DNA from: Crotophaga sulcirostris
Lineage: Eukaryota > Chordata > Aves > Cuculiformes > Crotophagidae
NCBI GenBank assembly: GCA_013397455.1
Contig: VYZB01000295.1
Coordinates: 155,680-219,679 of the forward strand
Length of the DNA stretch: 64,000 bases
Reading direction: 5' to 3'
Made by a program: the position numbers and the translations under genes
Notes under the pieces: generated by a model
Database searches by the model: none
The model's input: only the letters and a program-made list of their open reading frames with translations
Told to the model about the DNA's origin: nothing
Shown: piece after piece, positions 14,101 through 25,838 of the stretch
Position numbering within the stretch: the first letter of the stretch is position 1
How the letters are laid out: each line of letters opens with the position of its first letter

Positions 14101-17100
14101 AGAGGGAGTTCTGTTTTGTAGGGTTTGAGTGTTTGGTGGTTTAGGGGGTTGTGTGTGTGGCATTTGTTATCTTTGTTTGGGTTTGTGTGTGATTATGTTG
14201 TTGTTGTTGTTGTTTTTAAACCTTCGCTTTTGGTGAATGTGACTTTTTTCCTGACTAGAAAGCTGAGATTCTTATGTAATAAAAATGACCTCTGAAGCTG
14301 AGTCATCTTGGATTCATTTAGTTTTTGTTTTTAATTTATTGCCGGTTCACCTGATTTTACTGCAGGTTTACAGTACTACAGTTGCGTTCTTCTTCAGCAA
14401 CACATTTTCTGTAATGCTCTGGAAAGTGAAATATTTAATAGTATTTTTTTACATATTATTCATATCTCATCAGCTGATGAAATGAAATGGGTGGTTAATA
14501 TTTTAGGACTGCTGTTTCAAGCTTGTCATGCATTTGATATGTGACGTGTTGGTTACCTTGACAGATGTGAAAGATTTAGACCCCTGAACATTAGCACTGC
14601 ATTGTATTTATGGTCTTATATGATGAGATGAAGTTGTAGTGTTGCAATGATTCTTCCCTCCTTTTGCTTGGGGACTGTGGGGCCACACCAAACACTGTAC
14701 TGGACATTTCCACTTAACTCTTTGAGCCATTTGGTTTGGAGGACCCTGGGTTGGACATGTGAAGAGTAGTAGAAATGTGGACATCATGTTTATGTTTTAT
14801 TGAAATAGAGCTGTCAGAGTTTATGGACAAAGGGATTTCAGGAAAGGTGACTGCGCTGATGTAGCTATTGTTTTGATCTGGAGTCTTGCTGTCCCCTGAA
14901 CTTCTGACTTTTCCTGTGTAGCACACGTGTTCCATGCACCTGCAAATGCCATGTGTGCTGCAGTTCTCTAAAAAGAGTTCACAAGAATTCATTGTTTAAG
15001 GAATTCTCATATTAATAAGCCTAAACAACTATTAAAATATTTAGTTATAGCAGGTACTTGCTAGTTTCTTAAATAGATTAGCAGTTTCTTTTGTTTTTTT
15101 ATTTAATGTTCATCACAAAGTTGATATGCCTGCTGATGTAAAAGTTTTTTTTCAAAGCTCTCTAGATAAATGTCATTGAAATTAGGCAGGCAGTACTAGA
15201 TGAGGTATGTCATCCTAAGATTCACAGAAAAAATATTCTAAAAGATAAAGAGTATCCTTAATGAAGGCAACAAGTATTAGAAAAACTCTGGGACTTTTTC
15301 AAAGCTGATTTGAAGATCAGTCATCTGCTCTTGGTTGATAGACAACAAAGACTCATTTGCAACAGTCTGATAACAAAACAGAGAATACTAATTTGCAAGG
15401 TGAGAATACTTACTTTTATGTATTGACTTTTCATGAACCTTGTAAGGGATTTAGGGAATCCAGCATCAACTGGTTTGAGCAGAGCGTCTTGTTCAAGAAG
15501 CGTCTCCAGCTTTCAGCTTTCAATATTAGTTGTGTATATCATGAAAGATGGCATATGACCCCTGCAGTCAGAACAAAATAAAATTTCAAATCCTTGTTCT
15601 GGAAAGAATAAAAATCTCTCCGTTTGTAGTGTATGTTGCCTAATGGAGAGATGTGCTCAGCAAGAAGTGGGTATACCTAGAATTATCCCTGCATTCCAAA
15701 GTCTCTTACTTGGTAACTAATGTTTTGACAGTCCTTTGGTAGAATTATTTGCATCAAAGAGCAACAACAAGATCTCTTGCTGTTTCTCCAGATGTAGCAA
15801 TTTAGGAATCAAGCCAACAGATAATACGATGCAGGAATGTTGAACTCATTCTGTAGCAAGTGCCAAATTACATTTTCCACTAGAAAACATCACAAGAGAC
15901 ATGTTTTATAGATTTCTCTAACTTCAGGCTGTGTTGCTTTAGCTAATGATGTTAAATATTGCACATGGACAGATTTCCTTTTAAATTAATAGTTTCATTT
16001 GCAGTGCAACCTCTTTCATCCTTTTAACTTGTCCCTTTTCAGCTATACCCATTTTCCCTTCTGTAGCTACATGTTTACTGCCAATCTTTTAAACTAATTT
16101 ATCCAAATCTCAGCTCCTGCTTGCTTTTAACAGAACCATCTCAATCTGAAAGAAGGCATTCCACTCTTGTGACAATGCACAGCTTCTATAATATCTGGAG
16201 AGCCAGCAGTGGTTTAGTACCATGGATCAACTGTGATTTCTAGTATAACATAGTTTAGTATGTTATATATTAGACATAGTATAGCCTAACAACTGATACG
16301 GGATTATAATGTTTAAATGATTGTGTCACTCCTGTCTTAGGCAGATGCTAGAAACTTAGCATTTGTTAGTTCAGTTGTTTGTTTTAGCCCTATTCGTATC
16401 TTGCTCCTCTCAGCATGTAGAATACCCATTTGAATCTGTGGGTTACTGGTGGTGTTTACACAAGTGAACTTTTAGTTACTATTGTTTTCATTAGGTATTG
16501 TTTTCATAGAGCTCTGGAAGTCTTTCAGTTAGCTACTACAATACCTTTCATTTAATAATCTGTGGACCTATCTTGCTTAGTTGAATATATTTAAATATGT
16601 GATGATAGTTGCTGTTTCCTTCCTTTAGCAAAAATGTTGGCTTATTTCTCTGCCCCGCTAAAAGCCTGCCCTTGAAAGAACAAGAGGCGTCAAATTCCAG
16701 GTCTGCAATTGATGCTGTAGCTTTTTATCTTTCAGTAACAAAGAACTAGAAAGTGTCATAAGTATCCCTCCAGCAAAAAAGTATCAGGTAGGTGTAGGTT
16801 TTTGAAATAGTCTGAATCCTGTTGAACGCTGGCTGACACATGTGAAAGCTCATTTACTGAAGAGGGCAAAGGCAAGAGTTCTGAAACTCCTGAGAGGAAA
16901 TGTCTGTTGTTTTTGTCAGTTCTTTAAGCCATTACATCCTTGTGGGCCTTATAAAATTGTAGGCAAATCTTGTTTAAGGATTTCTTTTAATGCTCTGCTT
17001 CCATATTTCTATAAGAGCAGGCAAATACCTTCTTTTTTAATAAAAGTGATTTCTGTGCTTTATCAAAAGAAGTAATTTTACACCCCATCACTAAGTCTCT

Positions 17101-20100
17101 TGGTACAATTGTTGTCTGACAAGGCTATTTTTTATTTCTAGCCAGTTTTCTGTAGCCAGGTTGTCTTGTGCAGAGCCAGAGGAGGGTGGATCTCAAGGTG
17201 CATCAATTTTTTGTGAAATGCCAAGTTAATGCAACCAGGAGCTTACGCATCAAATGCTCTTGTGAGATAAGTATAGTTAAAGTACATTTAAGCAACATCA
17301 AATTTTCAGATTTGATCAAAATTGCAAACATTATCCAAGAATAATATAAGCTTATTTGTATTTTTGAGTAACCTTATAAATGCTCAAGTCTATCACCAGT
17401 GTAATTTATGCTTTTAATGTTTGTTAATAGCCCATAGCTGAATGCTACAGACTTGCTCTCAATTTTGTGAATAATTTTCAGACTGTATGGAGGCAGTTGG
17501 CTTCAGATTTGAAAATCTTGTAGGAAACATGCCGTTGGTTTCACAAGTCTGCAGTTTGGCAGAAAACTTTACTCATTTTTGTATTCTTTCAAACTGAAGT
17601 CTGTTGGTTGCACTACCTTTGTGAATTTTACTAATACAGTACAAAGGCATTACTGGGCTTTAAATTTGGGCCTGAACTCAAAGTTTGTACAGCATGGATG
17701 TGAGGATATGAGGAAATGTGCTCAGAAATAGGGAAATTGAATGCAGTTATCTTCCACCCCATGTATTGTGACAGGGAAAAGTTGTTGAAGAAGGGAAATC
17801 TCCTAATGAAAAACACAATAATCAATAATAAATTTACGCTATGTCTTGATGCTCTTTTTTGAAATGAGTCATGAAGAATTTCTTGCAAAATTTTTGAGAG
17901 ATCTAGTTTTGAAAAGAACAATTTCTTTCTGATGGTAAATCATTATTGGAACAGAGCATGTTATTATTATTCATTAGATGGACTTTTAAATGTTTCTTTT
18001 TAATACAGCAAAGTGTAGTGGTTTAATCTTATTACTGGTTTTCTGAGGTTTACATATAATAATCAAAATCAGAGATTTACTTGGGATTTGTTTGTCCTGA
18101 AATCTCAACAGTATAAAGAAATACTTATGACTTGAGCCAAGAATGTATCTTTAGATGGCTTTAAAACAGTTTTGAGGTTGTAATTTCATAGTCTGATTTC
18201 TTCTAAGATGTAATTGCTTAAAGCTTCACCTAATTCAGGTTAAAATCTTAAGAAAGGGCAGAATTCATATTGCAAATAGAATTAAAATTTCGCTTTAGCG
18301 CTTAAAAGACGCAACTAGAATTTCTGCAGCTGTAGCTGATGAAAGATTTATGTAATGGTATGAATGCCAGACAAGCAAACTTGCGTGAGGTAATTGATAT
18401 TTTGTAACTTTGTTCTCTGAGCATTCTGCATGCAGGATAATGCATGTTAGTATGTCGCATCACCAAAGGAATGATTTTTCACCTCTTCACATTTTGCTTG
18501 CATCTCATTCTCTGACTTTTCTGGTAGCAGAAAACCTCAGTCTTAATCTGAAGCCCATATAGGATTGATGGGGCTTTGATATGTCAGGAAGAGATGGTTT
18601 TGGACGTTTCCGTTAAAACTCTGTTGCAGTTGCACCTTAAATATGGTAAACTCCTGGGACTTCAAAGTCAGCAAAATCAAGGATGAAAGTTACTAAAACT
18701 TCTTGGGAGATGTTGAGAGACTTTGAAGAAGTCTCTTTTCTTTGCTGATTGTTCTCTTCTTGGAGTCCTAGTGCTCTGAAATGACAAAGCACAAGATCAT
18801 TAATGGATTTTTTTTTTTAAATTTTATTAGGGGAAAATGCATAGTGAGGAAACAATGCTTTACAATTCTCATGAAATAGAAGGAATGAAGTTGGCATTTC
18901 TATCAGAAATGTGTTTTTTTACTTTAAGTTCATTGTTTATCAACTTTTTAATAATAAACTTTGCATATATTAAAAATGTCTGATCAGTCTCCTGCTGGAA
19001 GAGGCGTTTTCTTAGTTTTTGTAATTTCTTACCTTTACACAATGAAACTTCTAGGTTTTCTTTTAAAAAGGGGGGAAATATAATAAGACTAAACTGCAAT
19101 GTGTGAATTTAGTCATATTAAATGTCTGTTATATTCTTAGCTTGTATTTATATACTTGATAATTCTAAAATTGGCAGAGTTATTAACACAAAAAGGTCTA
19201 TTATCCACTATACCTTTAATATCAGGTAGGTGTTCCTCTATCTAGATCTGGGTTGTGAAACCAATGGATAGCACAAAAGGAAATATTAATGCTTTTCATT
19301 TTCTTGGGATATGGGTGGTTTGTTGTTTTTTTCCCTTAACCTTTTGTTCACTGCTTGAATGATCTTATACTCTTTCATAGATGTAACTTTTCTAAATTAC
19401 TTTTTTATTGTGGATGTAAAATAGGCTATATGCGAGAAAAGTAATTTATCATCTGATCCGTTTTTGTCAGGAACCCTGGTTTCGAGTGGAAATGTGAGGT
19501 TTAGTTAAAAAACATTTATCTGTAAAGTAAAAAGCCGGCTCAGTAATCTCCCATCTTCATCCCCAGAACTCACTATTTTTTTTGCTAGTTGAATATGACT
19601 ATTACTATAAGAAAGTCAACTCAGACTTGTCCTAAATTCTAATGTCTCAGCATATTCTGAAATAGTACTTCTCGGATTGCTTTCTGATAACTTAAATACT
19701 TAAATTTTCTACAAGTAGGGTATCAGGAGATACGTACTTATAAGAGCTGTGTTAGTTTGAAACGCCAGTATTTATTGTATCAGCTGGCTGAATTAGTAAA
19801 TTAACTTGAGCATAAGGCAGTGGAGATGTAGGTGTACAATTTATTTCTTCTCAAGCATCAGTGTTTCAGGTCATGGTAGCATAAGACAATAGCTGAGTAA
19901 GATGTCTTTCTTGTCTCCATGAAAATTCTTGCTAAAGAGGTTCTAATGAAATGTTCTTTTTAATTTGGGATATTAGCTGAAGATCAAAAAAATTTGTATT
20001 TTTTCAGTAAGATTGTAGAAAAATGGTGAGGAGAAAGACTATTTGGCTGTTGGAGTTTTGGCTTTGTAGGCTATTTTTTAACTAAGAAACAAAAAGCTCC

Positions 20101-22929
20101 ATCAGCTGACATTTTCTGGTTTTGTGGTGGTGGTCTAGTTTTGTTCCAGTCCAAAGTAATTGCATGATACTAGAGGAGTAACTGAAGTTGCAAAACTCAA
20201 GTAGGGAAGTCAAGGTGGTTTCTAGGACAGCCTGAACAAACTGATGTAGAACAAAGGACATCAGACTCATTTGAAAGTTTATTTGTTTTGGTACAGCAGT
20301 GTGTAAGGCATTAAGTTGTGGCCTCATAGGATCTTTGCTGTGGTAGATGAGTTATGAATGCATCTCTGTGCACAGCTCTTGGAATCTTGGTTTGGGATGA
20401 AACAGAAGATGAACTGGGCAGTTAGAGAGGTCTAAATAAACAAAACACAATTTGTCAGCCTGATTGGCAGCGCTTTGCAGCATATTGACAGCTTCCTTGT
20501 GTCTAATACGTTTTGTAGCCAGAACAGCAAAGGAGGGTCTTCCAGGAAAATAATGAAGTTGCTTTGCAGGTGCACGTAAGATGTGATGAACAACACAGAA
20601 GAAAGCATAAAAATAACTATTTGGCACATGGAGAATAGAAACTCATGTAAAGAACCATATAGGCATCCATTTCTTGATATGAAGTGAGAATTGATAGGGA
20701 ATTAGATTCCACTTCACAATGGGGAGGTGAAGACCAATAAATTGTTCTTCTCAGGACTGGTACAGAAAGGCAACATGGTCAAAGCCATAGGCATGAAGAA
20801 TGATCTTTCCTGTGATAAGCATCATGAGTAAAAAAGGTACACCAGTGAAAAGCTGGGAAACTTATAGACAAGTTTGCAAACTCTGGGAGCATTAGCTGGA
20901 CCAGTGATAGGAAAAAAACTTTGTCTTACGTTTTGTACAGGAAAACTGAAGACATATCTGACACAGAAGACTGAGAAAATGATTGCTGTCAGAGATACCT
21001 ATATTACAGCTTATAGTGATAGGTAAGTGTGTGTTATGATGAGTATGAAATCTAGGGAGTCGTTGGATAGAAGTGGCTAAGGACTGTGTTACAACCATAT
21101 GGAACCTGAATTGGTAGCTTTGCATTCATAAGAGATGATGGAAGGCTCAGCATTTCAGCTTTCTTGGCAAGAGATAAAACTAGAAAGATATCTAGAAATA
21201 TAAAACTCTGTCATTGCCATGGATGATGCTTATTGAAATTTTTGTAGGTGACATTATCCAGCTGTAGAAAAAGATGAGACAATAAGTGAGGATTAACATC
21301 TTGTGGACTTATGCCTCTTTTCTACCTCCTTCAGAAACTGCAGGGATAATTGTGTCCTTGAAATACTGCAGGGAAAATAAGAAATGGGCCAGGAATGGAG
21401 AAAGGGGAGACAACATACTAAGAGGAACACACACAAATACTTGGCAAGCATCTGTTGGGCAGAGAAGATTTGGATAGAGTACTGATGAGATGACAGAAGT
21501 TTTGAAGGCAGGTTGTGATGACTGATATAGCTTTTCTGACATGGAAAAGACCTGAACCGTGAAGAGATATGCTAGAGGTTGGGAGGAAGTAAAAAAGAAG
21601 AGAAAAATAGATGAGAATTGATGAAAGTTGGAATAAAGCTATTGGTTTAGTAGCAGGGGCAGTAGAGGAGAGTAACAGGTAACATCCATGTCTGGGTTTG
21701 AGGAGGAAAGTGTGAGATTTGGAGCTTGGTGTTCATTGTGGAAACAATATATGATTTAGAAACCTTGAGGTGACTTGCTCAGGAGTGCTGGACTAATCCT
21801 ATTGTGTGACATTGTGCCCATGCATTAAGAGTTTGAATGAGTGGGTTGAGAGATTATTAAATGCTGCAATGTTTAAGATCTCATTTTAAAGAATATGGAT
21901 TTTAACAAGATGCGATTTTATAGTTGTTCCAATTTAGGAATCCATTTAAAATGAGAAATTAAAGGATTTATCAGTTCTCCTGTGTCCTAATCTTAACTAA
22001 GAATTTTCTTTCATAAAGCTGATTTACTGCAGTGGGTGTACTGTGTATTTCACATGTATGCTTCACTCATATTCTTCAGCAGCAAATTTCCAGGATCCAT
22101 CAATGCTTCTTTGTGTTTTATCACTATGAAATATCTCTGATTCTTATTCCACCCCTCACCACAAATACGGACAGCTGTGATGCTGACTGGAAAATCTAAT
22201 TAATATTGCAATATATTAATAATATTCAATATTTTGAGACTTCCTATGTCTGTCTCAGGATGTCTGATTCACAGCACAATGTTTTGGTTCCTCTGGTGTT
22301 GCTCAGACAACCTGTTAAAAATAAATCCTTACTTAACCAAGTTTGCTTGAAGAGCAGTATGACAACAGTTGCTACAGCACCTTGCCTCCTCTTTAGTGAG
22401 ACACTTTTCTTTGGGCTGTCTAGCAGATGATAATGTGAGTCACACCTAACTTTGGATAAGACAGTACTGGTGTGCTCTAAGCTGAAAGAAGAAAGTGGTG
22501 TGCTTGAGATACGGCAAAGTTTGGCCTGATCTTGCAAAGAGGACTGTGAGTTTATTTAGTGGTTATAGTCTGAATTTATGTAGAATTGAGTGATATATGT
22601 GGGATAACCCACACCTCCAAGGCTTTGTTTTCTTTTTCAGCCTGTCTGCAAGTGCAGATAGATAATCTTGAATACATGAAACAAGTTTTCTGGGCCAGTG
22701 CTATCTTTACAGCTATAAAAAAATCAAAACTTAGAACCCATGGAAAACCGCATGATGTTAAGCCATTCTAGTTACCCTTTCATAACAAGATAACAGGTCT
22801 TTGAGGCAAATGATAGAGGCAGTATGGATCGCATCGTGACTTCAATAAAGCCAGGGTCTCTTGACATTCTCATAAAGTTTGGGAAATTTGGGTTTTATTT
22901 TGGAATTACTGTGAAGTATTATTGATATT

Positions 22930-23075
22930 GGGGAGTTGCCGACCCTGGAGGTGTTTAAGGGAAGACTGGATGAGGCACTGAGTGCCATGGTTTAGATGAT
23001 GGGTTGATGTTAGTGTTGGGTTATAGGTTGGATTTGATGATCTCAGAGGTCCTTTCCAACCTTGTAATACTGTGA
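22930..23075 (+). mobile_element. CR1 LINE 3' fragment, plus orientation
   Basis: The sequence matches the CR1 3' tail: ccctggaggtgtttaaggg, ggcactgagtgccatggttt, then ggttggatttgatgatctca and ggtcctttccaacctt. Only the last ~145 bp of the element remain, and it is non-coding. Confidence 0.88.
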
Positions 23076-23254
23076 TAAACTGCATTTAGAATAGTGGCAT
23101 TAATAATTGCCAACTGGTGTTGTTTAATTTAACTTACTTAATTTTCTTCTTGTTATATATTCCTGAAATTTAACTGCAGAGAAGAAAAAAGAAGGAAAAA
23201 AGCGTTTTCTACCACCTCTGTGGCTAGAACTAGTGGGTTTAAATAGTGGCAAGG

Positions 23255-23490
23255 ATAGCCTTGACCAGACTTCAAGAAACTTCTCCTTGCAACAGGAATC
23301 CTGGTTTTCTGGGGTGGATGGTTCAGGGAAGTGGTGGAATTTTCATCATGAAAGGCTTTTCAGAACAGGTTAAACAAGCAGCTCAGCAGAATAATGTAGG
23401 TCTAATTGATCCTGCCCAAGGCCACGAGACTGCATTAGGTGACCTCTTAAGGTTTCTTCTAAGCCTGTTGTTTTATGTTCACATATGACT
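23255..23490 (+). mobile_element. Older CR1-family LINE 3' fragment, plus orientation
   Basis: Downstream of the clear CR1 copy lies a diverged block containing gggaagtggtggaattttca, caggttaaacaagcag, ggtctaattgatcctgccca and aggtgacctcttaaggtttc. These resemble the 3' end of CR1 subfamilies common in turtles and crocodilians (gattgatcctgcc ... gatgacctcttgaggtc). The open frame through it (23246-23488) is remnant retrotransposon sequence, not a host gene. The subfamily is uncertain. Confidence 0.65.
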
Positions 23491-24470
23491 CTCCTCCTAA
23501 ATATGAGGTCAAACTCCACTATTAGCTTCCACATCAGATATTTATTCTGCCGAAGATTCCACAACCACTGACTGTTGAGACCATGTCTGAATCTTTTCTT
23601 CTTCTGTGGGGAAAAATAACAGTGAGCTGTGTGCAGTGGGTGATTACAGGCGCCTTCATTATTATCTGTGGCTGTATCCTATTCCTTCCTCCTAACTTGT
23701 ACTACAACTTTCTTTAATGGTGCTGTTGGAGAAACTCAGGGGTGAATTCCAGTATACTTGCAGCCTTGGATGACTGCTTCTTGTGTTGAAGTGTAGTTAT
23801 TTGAAAACTTTGGGATATGGTGTACAAACTTGGCAGGCTGAGGGAGAACAGGAACATGGACTAAAATAGCCTGGAGGACTCACTAGGAGACTGAGGACTT
23901 GAAGCCTGGACTTTCTTGGAATTTGTCCTGTGCCTACTTCTGAAGTAAATAGACTGCTCTTGCTCAGTACCCAGCTGTTATTAATGCAAATGTCCAGTTT
24001 AGTACATGTATATGTCCCAAGGAGAAGTGTTAGAAATGTTTTTGAGAATTGCCAATGCAAATTGGAGCACAACTCTTAAGTGGAGAGTGCTCATTTAATG
24101 AAAAGCTTTTAAGTAATTAGGTTTAATCTTTGTGGTTCAATACGTGATGCTACGTTTTATTTATTGGAAACATCTGGAAGAACGTCTCTGGAGATAAAAT
24201 TACTAGTTTTGTCATGTTGTTTAGGGACTTCTGTTATTATGGTATCTTTGTCTCTTAAACATTGTTATCTCTGTTCCATCCTCCTGAGTTTACAGAAGAG
24301 TATTGTTACTACAGATGGGAAATAAGGGGTAGAGAGAGAGAATGGTTAAAAGTATCTGTTTTAATTTTAAGCAGGAGCTTAGGGTCAGGTATCTTTCAGA
24401 AGATTTAGTGTAACACAGGAATACTTGTCTTTGAATACAACCTTTATTGATCCTCAACCGGTTTCACTGG

Positions 24471-24480
24471 GGGGGGGGGA
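24471..24480. repeat. G homopolymer run
   Basis: A run of about nine to ten G residues in intron 1 (actggggggggg). It is a simple repeat only. Confidence 0.85.
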
Positions 24481-24553
24481 AAATGAATCACTTCAGCATC
24501 ATTGGTAGAATGTCTTTTATCTTTTCCTTCTTAGAAGCCCCTCAGCTGTTCCC

Positions 24554-24604
24554 TATGTGCTTCCAGCTTTTGCAGTAACTATTCACTATATGCTTCCAGC
24601 TTTT
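24554..24604. repeat. Spaced 18-bp direct repeat
   Basis: tatgtgcttccagctttt (24554-24571) recurs as tatatgcttccagctttt (24587-24604), one mismatch, 33 bp apart. It is intronic and of unknown significance. Confidence 0.85.
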
Positions 24605-25690
24605 AGAGACCTACAGAACAAATCCATTGAGAATACTGTGTAAGGCAGAGGCCCATAACAGGAGGAATGGAGCTAATGAACATATTATTAATGATTGTAT
24701 CATAATATACATGCACCAAGGGAGTAAGGTGACTTAATGTGCACAGTTTTTGAGTGTTTAATTTTGCAGCAGGTTACACCTGCTAACATGAAGAGGGATG
24801 GGAGTAGCTCTGGGTGTATGTATTTGTTCACATGTTTATTTAAGATGGAGTAAGGAATTTGAACAGAAATTTACACTGCCTTAGACTAGTACTAGCTCTT
24901 ACTGCTGGGCTTTTTCCTTTATAGATTTTTCTCCCACTTTTAGTTCTTTCTGTTTTCCTTGATGTCAAGTCATCTTGAAAGTTGGGGTGAGGGGGAAGAG
25001 GGGAAGAAAAGCTGTTTCCTGTCGTGTGGCTACTTTCCAACTGGAATAGCTGGGAGCAGTTACTAGAGGAAAATCTTTTGATGTAACTGTTGGATGTACA
25101 GTCTGATCAACACAGCAGGCTCAGGGGATGAGGCTAGAGTAGCACACAAAGAGCTGACTTTTCAGGGGGTTTTAGCTCTAGCAAGTATACTAAGCAAATG
25201 TCATACCTTGGAAGATGTGACTTTTTGTCCTTTTTTTTTCCGTAACTCTGAAGTTTAACCAAAGCTTATAATTTAACCAAATATAACTGTATCTTCAGAC
25301 AAATTGTAGAAGTCACATCCATCATGCAAAGGGTTGCCCACCTGTGAAGCCTCAGGTTACTTTGCCGAAGTATGTATTTATTTGTGACATTTAAATGCTA
25401 TGAGGCACCTAACATAAACAAAACACTTCTCTCCCAGCCTTATTTTCAGGCAGAACTGAACCATTTCAAAAGAAGCTTTTTAAAAAAACCTGTCAATTCA
25501 ATGTACAAAAAAATTAACACAAAGGATTACAGCTTTGTCGAAGTTACAAGAAACTGAAAACTACTTTAATAGTAGCGGTAACCAACCAAAAGCATACATT
25601 TCCATTTATATGGGAATTATAAATCTTACCCATAATCTTATTGTTGTAATTTTCTTTTAATATTCTGCTACTTTTCTTTTTTTCTTTCAG

Positions 25691-25838
25691 ATGATATTAA
25701 CTGTGTTTTTGAGCAACAATGAACAGATTTTGACAGAAGTTCCAATTACACCAGAAACAACCTGTCGCGATGTAGTAGAGTTCTGCAAAGAGCCTGGAGA
25801 AGGAAGCTGCCATCTGGCTGAAGTATGGCGTGGAAATG
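25691..25838 (+). CDS. PPP1R13B: PPP1R13B exon 2: ubiquitin-like domain, first half
   Basis: The exon encodes residues 1-49 counted from its first codon, beginning [12 protein letters not shown] and ending HLAEVWRGN. It follows a strong pyrimidine tract ending tttctttcag and ends ATG|gtaagt, leaving phase 1. The ATG that opens the exon corresponds to Met4 of human ASPP1. In human the preceding MMP is encoded by exon 1, so this ATG is probably internal, entered in phase 0 from an exon left of the window. It could nevertheless serve as a start in transcripts with another first exon. The strand-turn-strand pattern and the [19 protein letters not shown] segment belong to the N-terminal beta-grasp domain of ASPP proteins. 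Confidence 0.95.

Larger units (their letters stand above)
301..25690 (+). other. PPP1R13B: PPP1R13B intron 1 (3' portion)
   Basis: This is 25 kb of AT-rich sequence ending in the exon 2 acceptor. I see no exon that fits the gene. It holds two CR1-type fragments (about 22.9-23.5 kb), short tandem duplications at 7473-7512 and 8161-8196, homopolymer tracts such as T16 at 3062-3077, a G/T-rich stretch near 14.08-14.22 kb, and a purine-rich block at about 20.05-21.75 kb. Open frames up to 136 codons (3524-3934) occur but have no recognisable similarity. First introns of this size often carry regulatory elements, but none can be named with confidence. Confidence 0.8.
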
